From positions 1-46,978 of the forward strand of contig JAEZYU010000009.1 of assembly GCA_023418915.1 (NCBI GenBank): a DNA stretch of 46,978 bases, written 5' to 3'. Origin of the DNA: Bacillota bacterium. Lineage in GTDB: Bacteria > Bacillota > Clostridia > Acetivibrionales > DTU013. Position 1 is the first letter of the stretch. Every line of letters begins with the position of its first letter. The notes under the pieces were generated by a model that saw only the letters and a list, made by a program, of their open reading frames with translations, was not told the DNA's origin and ran no database searches. Shown here piece after piece: positions 18,166 to 27,091 of this stretch. The position numbers and the translations under genes were made by a program.

Positions 18166-18170
18166 AATAT

Positions 18171-18200
18171 GGTGCCTGGCACGACACTTAGACACTTATT
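18171..18200 (-). repeat. REP-like repeat copy 2
   Basis: Full consensus copy in minus orientation, five bases after the MFS stop codon, head toward the gene. The following ATTGCTGGAGGG resembles the right arm of the RAYT leader hairpin (TTGCCAGGAGGA), with the left arm missing. Confidence 0.95.
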
Positions 18201-18345
18201 ATTGCTGGAGGGTTAAGTGCGTAAGATTTTATGTCGATACTTGCTGCGTATTCAAAATCCTGCATTTTTATGATATTATGAAAATATTGATAAAAACTTT
18301 ATTATAACTCTAAGAACTCCGAATGGCAGATAAAAAGGGGAGAAT

Positions 18346-20085
18346 ATGCAGTATCAATATATACTATACATATGGCCGCTGGCAGCCTCGGCATTTGCAT
18401 CACTGTCTCTCGGTATATTTGCAGTTGTGAGGCGCAGGAATGTAAAAGGGGCAAAAAGCTTTATAGCAAGTATGCTGATCGTGACGATCTGGTCCGGGGC
18501 TAATGCCCTAGAAATGTCAGGCGCAGATCTGCCAACCAAGCTTTTCTGGGCAAACATGCAGTATTTCGCTTACTGCTATTCACCGGTAACCCTTCTGGCA
18601 TTGTGCATGCAATTTACCGGATTTGACCATTGGGTACGAAGTAAAAAGATTCTCTGGGCTGCTGTCATACCAACTGTTACTATACTGCTTGTATGGACAG
18701 ATGGGCTGCATGGGTTGATGAGGTACGATATACATCTGGACTACAGCGGCATCTTTCCGGTCATTGCCAAGAAGTATGGCTCATTCTTTTTTTTTCATGC
18801 AGCATATTCCCATTTGCTAAACATTACTGCACTTGTACTTCTCATTAGAATGGCATTCTTCAAGAAAATGATTTATATGAAGCAGGCAATCGCACTTCTT
18901 ATAGGAACAAGCATGATTGTTGTGCCGAATGTCATGTACGTTTTGGGGTTTAGTCCGATAGGAAGATTTGATATTACTCCGGTTTTTTTCGGACCGGCAG
19001 GCCTTATCACGGCATTTGGGATATTCCGTCTGAAAATGTTTGACATTGTGGCGTTAGCGCGCACTACGATTATTGAAACGATGAATGCAGGCGTTATGGT
19101 TCTTGACCTGCAGGACCGGGTATTGGATATAAATCCTGCCTTTGAGAAAATTCTGGATCTGAGTGCTTCGAAAATTTGTGCGGTAAAAGTAGATGAAGTC
19201 TGCAGTAAAATCCCTGAGCTTTCGTCAGTGTGCGTTTGCAGGGAGCAGAGCCATGTGGAGTTTTCTGCAGAGACAGAGGGTTCAACAGGGATCTTTGAAG
19301 CATTTATATCTCCATTGGCCGACAGCAAGGGTATTCATTTAGGCAGGCTTGTTGTAGCATATGAGATAACTGAAAAAAAGAGGGCTCAGCAGGAGTTCCT
19401 GAGACAGCAGAAGAAGATCGCTGCTGCTGAAGAAAGGGAACGCATGGCCAGGGACTTGCACGACAATCTGGGACAGGTGTTGGGGTTTATCAATCTCCAG
19501 GCGCAGGCTGTCAGAAAGGAACTTATGAATGAGGGTGTAAACACTGTTTCGAATAAGCTGGACAGACTGGTTGATGTTACTCGGTCAGCACACAATGAGG
19601 TAAGAGAGTATATTAAAAATGTAAGGAACACGGAACATAAGGAAATGAGCTTTGTAGACGAGCTGAAAAAGGATATATCCGGGTTTTCCGAAGATACAGG
19701 CATAAACGTAAAATTGAATATACCCGACATATTTTGTGAACAGGAGCTTATACCAAATATATGGATGAATATTTTGAGTATTCTAAAAGAGGCATTGAAT
19801 AATGTAAGAAAACACGCCGAGGCTGACAATGTAAGCATCTCTGTTTTGCTGTCGCAGCAGGTATTGCATGTGGAGGTAGAAGATGACGGAAAAGGCTTCG
19901 ATCCAGTCTTGGTTAGCAATGGTGCAGGAAACACTTATGGCTTGAGCATCATGAGAGAGAGGGCATACGAAATAGGTGCACAGCTTGACATCGAGTCATC
20001 CGCAGGAAAAGGGAGCAGGATCAGGCTCTGTGTACCTGCAAAAGGGGGAGAAACTGAAAGTGAAGTCAAGAGTGATGTTGGTTGA
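18346..20085 (+). CDS. NarL-type sensor histidine kinase with 7-helix N-terminus and PAS domain
   Basis: 579 residues. Residues 1-~230 hold about seven hydrophobic helices of the His_kinase_N (7TM) type. A PAS-like domain follows (MNAGVMVLDLQDRVLDINPAF). The kinase core is the HisKA_3 type with His372 in ARDLHDNLGQ, and an ATP-binding domain with NVRKHAEADN (N box), DDGKGFD (G1) and GSRIRL. Such kinases pair with LuxR-type regulators, as here: the regulator starts within the last 26 bp. GGGGAGAA lies just before the ATG. The signal is unknown; the large surface protein gene downstream is a possible target. Confidence 0.9.
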   Translation: MQYQYILYIWPLAASAFASLSLGIFAVVRRRNVKGAKSFIASMLIVTIWSGANALEMSGADLPTKLFWANMQYFAYCYSPVTLLALCMQFTGFDHWVRSKKILWAAVIPTVTILLVWTDGLHGLMRYDIHLDYSGIFPVIAKKYGSFFFFHAAYSHLLNITALVLLIRMAFFKKMIYMKQAIALLIGTSMIVVPNVMYVLGFSPIGRFDITPVFFGPAGLITAFGIFRLKMFDIVALARTTIIETMNAGVMVLDLQDRVLDINPAFEKILDLSASKICAVKVDEVCSKIPELSSVCVCREQSHVEFSAETEGSTGIFEAFISPLADSKGIHLGRLVVAYEITEKKRAQQEFLRQQKKIAAAEERERMARDLHDNLGQVLGFINLQAQAVRKELMNEGVNTVSNKLDRLVDVTRSAHNEVREYIKNVRNTEHKEMSFVDELKKDISGFSEDTGINVKLNIPDIFCEQELIPNIWMNILSILKEALNNVRKHAEADNVSISVLLSQQVLHVEVEDDGKGFDPVLVSNGAGNTYGLSIMRERAYEIGAQLDIESSAGKGSRIRLCVPAKGGETESEVKSDVG

Positions 20086-20737
20086 TGACCACGCTTTATT
20101 CATGGAGGGTCTAAAATACCTACTTGATATGCATGGCATAAATGTTGTGTGTACTGTGAACAGTGGAAGTGAAGCCATGGAAAAAGCCTGTTTGCTGAAG
20201 CCGGACATGATTTTGATGGATATAAGGATGCCTGGATGCAGCGGGCTTGACGCACTAAGGATGATAAAGGCGGAGATGCCGGAAATAAAGGTTATAATGC
20301 TCACTACATCAGAAGAAGATGAGGATCTTTTTGATGCTGTCAGGTATGGGGCATCCGGATACCTGCTGAAAAACACCAATGCCGAAGAGCTCATAGGCAT
20401 GTTGCAGGATGTTGAGAAGAATGAGGCTCCTCCTTTGCCGGGCTTTGCCTCCAGGCTGCTGACGGAACTGAAAAAAGGGAGCGAAGCAAACTACAGATTT
20501 CTGGTTGAGCCATCGGAAGATGCAGGTAAAGGAGTTTTGTCAAACAGGCATCTTGAGATATTGGAAATGGTTGCTAAAGGAGTAACATATAAAGAAGCAG
20601 GAGAAGCCCTTGGTCTTACCGAACGAACCGTCAAGTACCACATGAACAGGATAATTGAGCTGCTCCACCTGGAAAACAGGGCACAGGTAATAGCTTATGC
20701 GGCGCGGATGGGATTTGGTGTCAGGCACGACACTTAG
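20060..20737 (+). CDS. NarL/LuxR-type response regulator
   Basis: 225 residues. Receiver domain with DD in VDDHALF, phosphoacceptor Asp54 in ILMDIRMPG, and Lys in YLLKN; C-terminal LuxR helix-turn-helix (LSNRHLEILEMVAKGVTYKE; TERTVKYHMNRI). GTG 20060 is chosen because AGGGGGAG sits 9 nt upstream; ATG 20075 would also retain the domain. The last residues, VRHDT, and the TAG stop lie in the repeat at 20719-20748, so the natural C-terminus was replaced or extended by insertion. The essential domains seem complete. Confidence 0.9.
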   Translation: MKSRVMLVDDHALFMEGLKYLLDMHGINVVCTVNSGSEAMEKACLLKPDMILMDIRMPGCSGLDALRMIKAEMPEIKVIMLTTSEEDEDLFDAVRYGASGYLLKNTNAEELIGMLQDVEKNEAPPLPGFASRLLTELKKGSEANYRFLVEPSEDAGKGVLSNRHLEILEMVAKGVTYKEAGEALGLTERTVKYHMNRIIELLHLENRAQVIAYAARMGFGVRHDT

Positions 20738-20748
20738 ACACTTATTCG
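20719..20748 (-). repeat. REP-like repeat copy 3
   Basis: Minus orientation with one change that spoils the head palindrome (GGTGTCAGGCAC). It encodes the last codons and the stop of the response regulator, head toward the gene. Confidence 0.92.
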
Positions 20749-20825
20749 GGAGCCGGGTAATTGTGGGTTTGTTGTTATTTGTTTGATGGGATAACGAGGT
20801 GCAATAAAACATGATATTGATTATT

Positions 20826-20862
20826 AAGCTGCCAATGCTTATTTTTTACAGGCAGCTTTTTT
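20826..20862 (+). terminator. Intrinsic terminator after two-component pair
   Basis: AAGCTGCC (20826-20833) pairs with GGCAGCTT (20851-20858), loop 17 nt, followed by TTTT. Confidence 0.75.
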
Positions 20863-20890
20863 GTTGTCAAAAACAAAGAAATGTTTACAG

Positions 20891-20908
20891 ACTGTACCAA
20901 CGTACAGT
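20891..20908. promoter_or_regulatory. Dyad upstream of SLH protein 1
   Basis: ACTGTAC (20891-20897) and GTACAGT (20902-20908) around CAAC: perfect 7-bp arms ~110 bp upstream of the surface protein start. It could be a regulator site, perhaps for the NarL-type regulator upstream, or a small hairpin. Confidence 0.4.
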
Positions 20909-21016
20909 TACAAGGATATAGCAATGTTATAGAATTATGTTATGAAAAATCGAAATTACACTAAAAATGGCGAAATTTCTGTTTCTTTTAAGTGTTTAGT
21001 GGAAAGGGGTAATTAT

Positions 21017-24000
21017 ATGAGACTAAGGTTGATGCATAGCATCTTATTGACCGCAGCGATGATTGCCGGGCTTCTATTCATTACTGCAGCTCCTGTGTGT
21101 GCGGCAGATGAACCGGCCGGATTATGGACAGATACAGCAGAGGAACCGACGGAAACCGATTTAGATTATGATGAGGGCACTGGTATAACCACATACACAT
21201 ACACAGTTAATAATGCTTCGGAACTGGCGTGGTTTGCAACAGAGAACCGTTATCGGTTCGGTAACATAAAGTATGTTATCGAACTGGGACAGGATATCGA
21301 CATGTCTGGTCATTTCTGGGTGCCTATCGGAAATGAAAGCTGGAGCTTTAAGGGGACTTTTGATGGGAATGGGAAAAAAATATCAAATCTGACTATAGGC
21401 ACATCTGTGAAGCCTGAAGAGGCACAGAGAAATATGGGCCTTTTTGGTTATGTAGAAGATTCTGTTATAAGGAATGTTAATCTTGCGAATTTGTCAATTT
21501 ATTCTTCGGCTGATTTGGAAACCGTACAGTCTGGAGCTCCCCAGATCGGCGGCATCGCCGGAGACATCCGCAACTGTACCATATCAGGATGTTCTGTGGA
21601 GGGGAGTATCGAGGTAATAATAGCAGGCAATAACCTTCTGAGTACATGCCCAGGTGTAGGCGGCCTTGTCGGATTCTGCCATGCATCAACTATTGAAAAC
21701 AGTCATGCGGCCTGCACTATTACATCAGACGGAAGCGAGACTCCAGCAGGCGGACTTGTGGGATATATTTCTTATAGTGGTACCACAAGCAGTGTAACCA
21801 ATTGCTACGCAAGCGGCAACGTTTCGGGAAGCGGCGCACGATATGCTGGAGGCTTGATTGGTATCGGAGGTGGTACCCTAACCGACTGCTATGCCATCGG
21901 AAATGTTACAACTACAGCTCAATCTTCAGATGTAGGAGGCCTTATAGGCCATAGCTATTGTGAGTTGCGAAATTGCTTTGCCATTGGGAATGCTACAGGC
22001 GGAGATGTGGTTGGAGGTTTAGTTGGATTTGCCCGAAGCGGTGTAATCATCAACTGTTTTGCCCGAGGCAATGTGATTTCATCGCGTGGAGCCGGTGGGC
22101 TGATTGGAATGAGTGTAGCTAATGGAGCTGCCAGTGTTGATAATTGCTATGCTTCAGGTGATATCAATACACAAACCATTGGAGTCAACTTTTCTGCGGG
22201 CGGCCTGATAGGTAATAAATCAGATGTAACAAGTGTGGAGTACGGATATTGGAATGGTAGTGCGGCGCAAATATATACGCAAAATGGCACCGGGAACCCC
22301 TTGGATCCCAAAGCAGGAATCGGTCAAGGTACAGATACCACATCGAAAAAGTCGGAAAATGAAATGACAGATACCAGGTTTACACAGCTCCTTAACGATA
22401 ACAGAGGCGTGTTAAGGGAATGGTCATCTGTAAGTGGTGTAAATGACGGGTATCCGTATTTGGAGGGCTTGTATTTTGAAACACCTGCAGATACAGTTAC
22501 GGTCACTTTCATAAGCAATGGAGATGATTATAGAATAATCGATGTAGTTCCGGGCGATACCATCGGGACCCCGGATGACCCGGTACGAGTGCACTGGAAT
22601 TTTTCGGGCTGGTATACCACAAGCGATCTGGATGTGGAGTTTGATTTTGAAACGCCTGTTACCTCGGGTGCATGCATATATGCAAAATGGGAGCAGATAC
22701 CAACCTATACGGCAGCGTACGACTTGAACGAAGGGACGGGAACTGTGCCGGACAGCGAAGTGTACGAGTCTGGTGATATAGTAACACTGGCACTCAATAC
22801 AGGGTTTACCAGAGAAGGCTATGTGTTTAAAGGCTGGACAACGGCAAGCGACGGGAGCGGTACGGTATATGCTGCCGGAAGCACCTATACGATGGGCAGT
22901 GATAATGTAACCTTCTATGCAAAATGGAACCCTACCTATACTATTACTTATGATGCGAATGGAGGCAGTGGGGAAGTACCTGTAAACCCCAATAGGTATG
23001 AAGCTAACAGACAGTATATGGTGGATTACGGTTACGGTATTGAAAGAGATGGTTTTTATTTTAGGGGCTGGGCGCTTTCGAGTACGGGAGATGGGACTTT
23101 ATATCTACCTGGTAGTTATCATCAAATAGGTACCAGCAATATAATTTTCTATGCCAAGTGGGAGGCCAAACCGGTATATACGGTGACTTATGATAAAAAC
23201 GGCGACGATGTTACAGGGACCGTACCTGATGCAGCACAATATGAAGAAGGCGACGAGGCAACTGTGGCGTCCGGCGAAGGACTTGCAAAGGAAGGATACT
23301 TTTTTGGGGGCTGGGTGAGTGAATTTGGCGATGTCTACTATCCGGGAGAAAACTATGTAGTTTATGGAGATAGTACATTTTATGCAAGGTGGACAAATAA
23401 TTGGATAGATATGGTCGATTTAGACGAACATGAGCCGTATTATGATGAAGACACTGATGAAATTATTATTGAAAATGCATTGGAATTGGCATGTGTGGCG
23501 TATATTGTCAATATTGAAGGTTTTGATTTCACAGGCTGCACAATCAAGCTTGTGAACGACATCGACTTGTCCGGGCATGACTGGGTGCCTATTGGAAATG
23601 ACAATACAGATTTTAGGGGCATCTTTGACGGCAATAACAAGGCCATATCAAATCTGAAAATCGGATCGGAAGGCAGCCCGAATGATGAACTTCAATATGC
23701 CGGACTATTTGGGAGAATCTATTACGCTTACATAAGAAATGTATGCCTGACGGATGTTGGAATATATTCATCATATGAGGATGAGGGTCCTAAAGTAGGA
23801 GGTTTGGCAGGATATGCATCACTCAGCAGTATAATAGGCTGTGGTTCCACAGGAACTGTCCAGAACGTAAATGAATGTGCAGATTTAGGCGGACTTGTAG
23901 GGAAGGTTGAAGATTGCCAGTTATATGACAACTATGCAGTGGTGAATGTCAAGGGCGGTGAATGTGCGGCTGTTGGAGGACTTGTTGGAATTGCTGATTC

Positions 24001-26848
24001 GGCTGATTATTATGAGGCTTCAAACAACTATGCCGCAGGAAATGTTGAAGCAAGTGAGGAATCAGAAGTTGGAGGCTTTGCAGGGCGCATGTTTGGTGGT
24101 GATGAGGCTGTTTCATATTGTTATTGGAGCAGCGATGCTGAACAGATCATTTCAGGTATTGAGGCAGATCCCAAAAAAGGTATTGGGTTCGATCCGGATG
24201 ATGAACTGGAATCGCTGCTTGTCTCTAAAACGTCAGCTGAAATGAGGAACAGTGAGTTTGCCCTGCTTCTGGATGCACATAAACACGATAACGAAAAAGT
24301 TTGGTTAATAGTTTCGGGCATCAATAATGGTTATCCTGTATTTGTTTTACATTTAGGTACTGTTACAGGTATTGTAAGTGATGGGACAGAACCTATACCG
24401 GGAGCAAATGTAGATGTTGTATCAGGCGAACATGCTTACTCTGCTGTTACTGATGCAAATGGTTTATTTATCATAGCCGATGTTAATATAGGGACTGGTT
24501 GTACCGTAACGGCAAGTGCAGATGGTTATATGAGCGCCAGCCAAAGTAATGTGAATGCTGCATATGGACAAAATGCAACCGTTAACTTCACTTTGGATAT
24601 TGATCCCTCAACAGTAGAGTATCATATAAGCATCGGCGCAGTAACAGGGGGCTCAATAACTGTTCCATCGGCAACAGCAGTAGCCGGAGAAATGATCGAT
24701 GTTATTGTCATTCCGGACGATGGGAAGATACTTAAAGAGGGCAGCCTGAAATATAACGATGGAACAGATCACAGCATCAGCGGCAGCACGTTCATAATGC
24801 CTGCATCCGATATAGTTGTGACGGCAGAGTTTGAGGATATTGATCCCGTACCAGTGGAGTATTATATAAGCATTGGTACAATAACAGGGGGCACAATAAC
24901 TGTTCCATCGACAACAGCAGCAGCCGGAGAAATGATCTTTGTTACTGTCATTCCAGATAGTGGAAAGATCCTCAAGGAGGGGAGTCTGAAGTATAATGAT
25001 GGAACAGATTACAGCATCAGTGGGAACACGTTTATAATGCCGGCATCCGATGTGGTAGTGACGGCGGTGTTTGAGGATATTGATCCTGGGGCAGTGAAGT
25101 ATCACATAAGCATCGGTACAATAGAGGGAGGCACAATAACTGTTCCATCGACAACAGCAGCTGCCGGAGAGATCATAATTGTTACTGCCACCCCGGATAG
25201 CGGGAAGATCCTCAAGGAGGGGAGTCTGAAGTACAATGATGGAACAGATCACATTATCAGTGGGAACACGTTTATAATGCCGGCATCCGATGTGGTAGTG
25301 ACGGCGGAGTTTGAGGATGTGCCGCAAATAACATGGACTGTTGTTTTTGACAAGAACGGCGGGGATACAGAAGCAAATCCCGCCAGTAAAACAGTGGTTT
25401 CAGGCGAAAGCTCAAGCACACTGCCAACAGCGCCTGCAAGAGCAGGCTATACATTTAAAGGCTGGAATACAGCGGTGGACGGGAGCGGTACAGTCTTTAC
25501 TGCATCCACAATGGTGAACTCAAATATTACAGTATATGCACAGTGGAAGAGGAACACCAGCGGCAGTGACAACGGCAACGGCGGAGATGGCAGTGGAGAC
25601 TATGGGTCGACTATTCCGACTGCCGACATTCCTGCTGTGAAAACGACAGTAACAACATCAGCGAATGTATCGACTGCAACAACTATAGTCACAGTATCCA
25701 CATATAGCAGCGGCAAAGCACAGGCAAGTGTAGCACAGGAACAGATAAGCGATGCCGCAGCAAAGGCGGCTGATGAAGCCAGAAAGCAAGGGGACAGTGT
25801 AAAAACAAGGGTCGAGTTAGTGGTAGATGCGCCTACAGACGCAAAAACTGTGGAGCTCAGCATTTCAAAGCAAGCATTGAGTCTTGCAGCGGAAGCTGAA
25901 ACCGATGAGTTCAAGGTATCTACCCCGGTTGCCTCCATCACCTTTGATGCCGAGACTCTCTCAAATATATCACAGGAGGCTGGAGATGATATTACAATAG
26001 CTGCGTCCAGAGTAGAAGCCTCCTCGCTTTCTGAAGATGCACGCAAGGTTGTAGGAGACAGGCCTGTATTCAATTTCAGTGTGACTTCCGGTGACAGGAA
26101 CATATCTCAGTTCGGCGGTGATGTGGAAGTATCGGTTCCATACACGCCTAAAGAAGATGAAGATACGGATGCCATCATTATCTGCTATATAAATGCTCAG
26201 GGTCAGGCGGAAATAGTCAGCAACTGTAGCTATGACCCCGAAACCGGAACCGTAACCTTCAGGACAAACCACTTCTCGCAGTATGCGGTGGGCTACAACA
26301 AGATGACCTTTAAGGATGTCACAGCAGATGCATGGTATGGCAAGGCTGTGGGCTATATAGCAGCAAGAGGGATAACCACAGGCAAGGGGAATGGTAATTA
26401 TGATCCTGCAGCAAAGCTGACACGCGGAGAATTTATAGTAATGTTGATGAGAGCATATGGCATTGCTCCGGATGCAGACTCCACAGACAACTTCAAGGAT
26501 GCCGGCAGCACATACTATACAGGCTATCTGGCGTCAGCCAAACGCCTGGGCATATCTAAAGGCGTAGGGAACAGTATGTTTGCTCCAGCAAAGGCAATTA
26601 CCCGTCAGGAGATGTTCACTCTGCTGTACAACACTCTGAAAGTGATCGATGAGCTGCCGGAAGAAAGCGGAGGTAAGTCACTGGTAAGCTTCAGCGATGC
26701 AGACCAGATAGAAGGCTGGGCAGCAGAGGCAATGAAGCAGTTTGCCGAAACGGGGATCGTAAGCGGCAGTGCCGGAAAGCTTTATCCTTCTGATACAACC
26801 ACCAGAGCAGAAATGGCGCAAGTACTGTATAATCTCTTGAACAAATAA
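21017..26848 (+). CDS. Giant GLUG-repeat / InlB-B-repeat surface protein with SLH anchor
   Basis: 1943 residues. ATG 21017 is preferred: AAAGGGG lies ~8 nt upstream and a signal peptide follows (MRLRLMH, hydrophobic core, cleavage near VCA-ADE). Layout: ~174-404 GLUG repeats (many GGLxG units with NCYASGN); ~495-794 List_Bact_rpt/InlB-B repeats (TYDANGGSG, GYxFKGW, FYAKW); ~795-1111 a second GLUG block; ~1115-1195 a carboxypeptidase-regulatory-like domain (TGIVSDGTEPIPGANV); ~1200-1434 three near-identical ~78-residue repeats; ~1438-1511 another InlB-B repeat; then a Ser/Thr/Ala-rich region; ~1763-1941 three SLH domains (TFKDVTADAWYGKAVGYIAA). It is exported and held to the cell wall by SLH; the repeats suggest adhesion or carbohydrate binding, unproven. 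Confidence 0.9.
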   Translation: MRLRLMHSILLTAAMIAGLLFITAAPVCAADEPAGLWTDTAEEPTETDLDYDEGTGITTYTYTVNNASELAWFATENRYRFGNIKYVIELGQDIDMSGHFWVPIGNESWSFKGTFDGNGKKISNLTIGTSVKPEEAQRNMGLFGYVEDSVIRNVNLANLSIYSSADLETVQSGAPQIGGIAGDIRNCTISGCSVEGSIEVIIAGNNLLSTCPGVGGLVGFCHASTIENSHAACTITSDGSETPAGGLVGYISYSGTTSSVTNCYASGNVSGSGARYAGGLIGIGGGTLTDCYAIGNVTTTAQSSDVGGLIGHSYCELRNCFAIGNATGGDVVGGLVGFARSGVIINCFARGNVISSRGAGGLIGMSVANGAASVDNCYASGDINTQTIGVNFSAGGLIGNKSDVTSVEYGYWNGSAAQIYTQNGTGNPLDPKAGIGQGTDTTSKKSENEMTDTRFTQLLNDNRGVLREWSSVSGVNDGYPYLEGLYFETPADTVTVTFISNGDDYRIIDVVPGDTIGTPDDPVRVHWNFSGWYTTSDLDVEFDFETPVTSGACIYAKWEQIPTYTAAYDLNEGTGTVPDSEVYESGDIVTLALNTGFTREGYVFKGWTTASDGSGTVYAAGSTYTMGSDNVTFYAKWNPTYTITYDANGGSGEVPVNPNRYEANRQYMVDYGYGIERDGFYFRGWALSSTGDGTLYLPGSYHQIGTSNIIFYAKWEAKPVYTVTYDKNGDDVTGTVPDAAQYEEGDEATVASGEGLAKEGYFFGGWVSEFGDVYYPGENYVVYGDSTFYARWTNNWIDMVDLDEHEPYYDEDTDEIIIENALELACVAYIVNIEGFDFTGCTIKLVNDIDLSGHDWVPIGNDNTDFRGIFDGNNKAISNLKIGSEGSPNDELQYAGLFGRIYYAYIRNVCLTDVGIYSSYEDEGPKVGGLAGYASLSSIIGCGSTGTVQNVNECADLGGLVGKVEDCQLYDNYAVVNVKGGECAAVGGLVGIADSADYYEASNNYAAGNVEASEESEVGGFAGRMFGGDEAVSYCYWSSDAEQIISGIEADPKKGIGFDPDDELESLLVSKTSAEMRNSEFALLLDAHKHDNEKVWLIVSGINNGYPVFVLHLGTVTGIVSDGTEPIPGANVDVVSGEHAYSAVTDANGLFIIADVNIGTGCTVTASADGYMSASQSNVNAAYGQNATVNFTLDIDPSTVEYHISIGAVTGGSITVPSATAVAGEMIDVIVIPDDGKILKEGSLKYNDGTDHSISGSTFIMPASDIVVTAEFEDIDPVPVEYYISIGTITGGTITVPSTTAAAGEMIFVTVIPDSGKILKEGSLKYNDGTDYSISGNTFIMPASDVVVTAVFEDIDPGAVKYHISIGTIEGGTITVPSTTAAAGEIIIVTATPDSGKILKEGSLKYNDGTDHIISGNTFIMPASDVVVTAEFEDVPQITWTVVFDKNGGDTEANPASKTVVSGESSSTLPTAPARAGYTFKGWNTAVDGSGTVFTASTMVNSNITVYAQWKRNTSGSDNGNGGDGSGDYGSTIPTADIPAVKTTVTTSANVSTATTIVTVSTYSSGKAQASVAQEQISDAAAKAADEARKQGDSVKTRVELVVDAPTDAKTVELSISKQALSLAAEAETDEFKVSTPVASITFDAETLSNISQEAGDDITIAASRVEASSLSEDARKVVGDRPVFNFSVTSGDRNISQFGGDVEVSVPYTPKEDEDTDAIIICYINAQGQAEIVSNCSYDPETGTVTFRTNHFSQYAVGYNKMTFKDVTADAWYGKAVGYIAARGITTGKGNGNYDPAAKLTRGEFIVMLMRAYGIAPDADSTDNFKDAGSTYYTGYLASAKRLGISKGVGNSMFAPAKAITRQEMFTLLYNTLKVIDELPEESGGKSLVSFSDADQIEGWAAEAMKQFAETGIVSGSAGKLYPSDTTTRAEMAQVLYNLLNK
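24614..25322 (+). repeat. Three in-frame ~237-bp tandem repeats within SLH protein 1
   Basis: Units start near 24614, 24851 and 25088, each encoding EY/KYHISIG...ITVPS...GKILKEGSLKYNDGTD...FIMPASD. DNA identity between units is high, especially 2 and 3, which implies recent duplication or gene conversion. Confidence 0.85.
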
Positions 26849-26878
26849 CGTGCCTGGCACGACACTTAGACACTTATT
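26849..26878 (-). repeat. REP-like repeat copy 4
   Basis: Starts directly after the TAA stop of the surface protein (first base C instead of G), head toward the gene, and leads into the hairpin at 26886. Confidence 0.95.
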
Positions 26879-26885
26879 TTAAAAA

Positions 26886-26930
26886 TCCTACCGGCTTGAT
26901 ATGTGTATATTTTCCGGGAGGATTTTTTTT
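26886..26930 (+). terminator. Terminator of SLH protein 1 derived from RAYT leader hairpin
   Basis: Arms TCCTACCGG (26886-26894) and CCGGGAGGA (26914-26922), one A/G mismatch, 19-nt loop, then eight T. Arm length and loop length equal those of the hairpin in front of the RAYT gene at 28841, so this terminator seems to have come with the repeat. Confidence 0.8.
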
Positions 26931-27021
26931 GCAGGCAGCACCTATGATTTTCAACGGCCGCATGGAAGTTTCACGGTTCTGCAGGTTAATGTTGCTATTT
27001 GATCGTTGAGAATATATTTGC

Positions 27022-27049
27022 TTGACACATTTTACCGGTTTGATAATCT
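27022..27049 (+). promoter_or_regulatory. Promoter candidate for GH13 gene
   Basis: TTGACA (27022-27027) is perfect; TAATCT (27044-27049) at 16 bp, preceded by TG as in extended -10 boxes. Confidence 0.45.
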
Positions 27050-27091
27050 AGATAATATATGCCACAATCTGTATAAGGAGGGAAGCAGCAT

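Noticed and set aside
24653..25327. Minus-strand ORF of 224 codons with internal repeats
   Set aside because: Shadow of the three tandem repeats in the SLH protein; no signal of its own coding.
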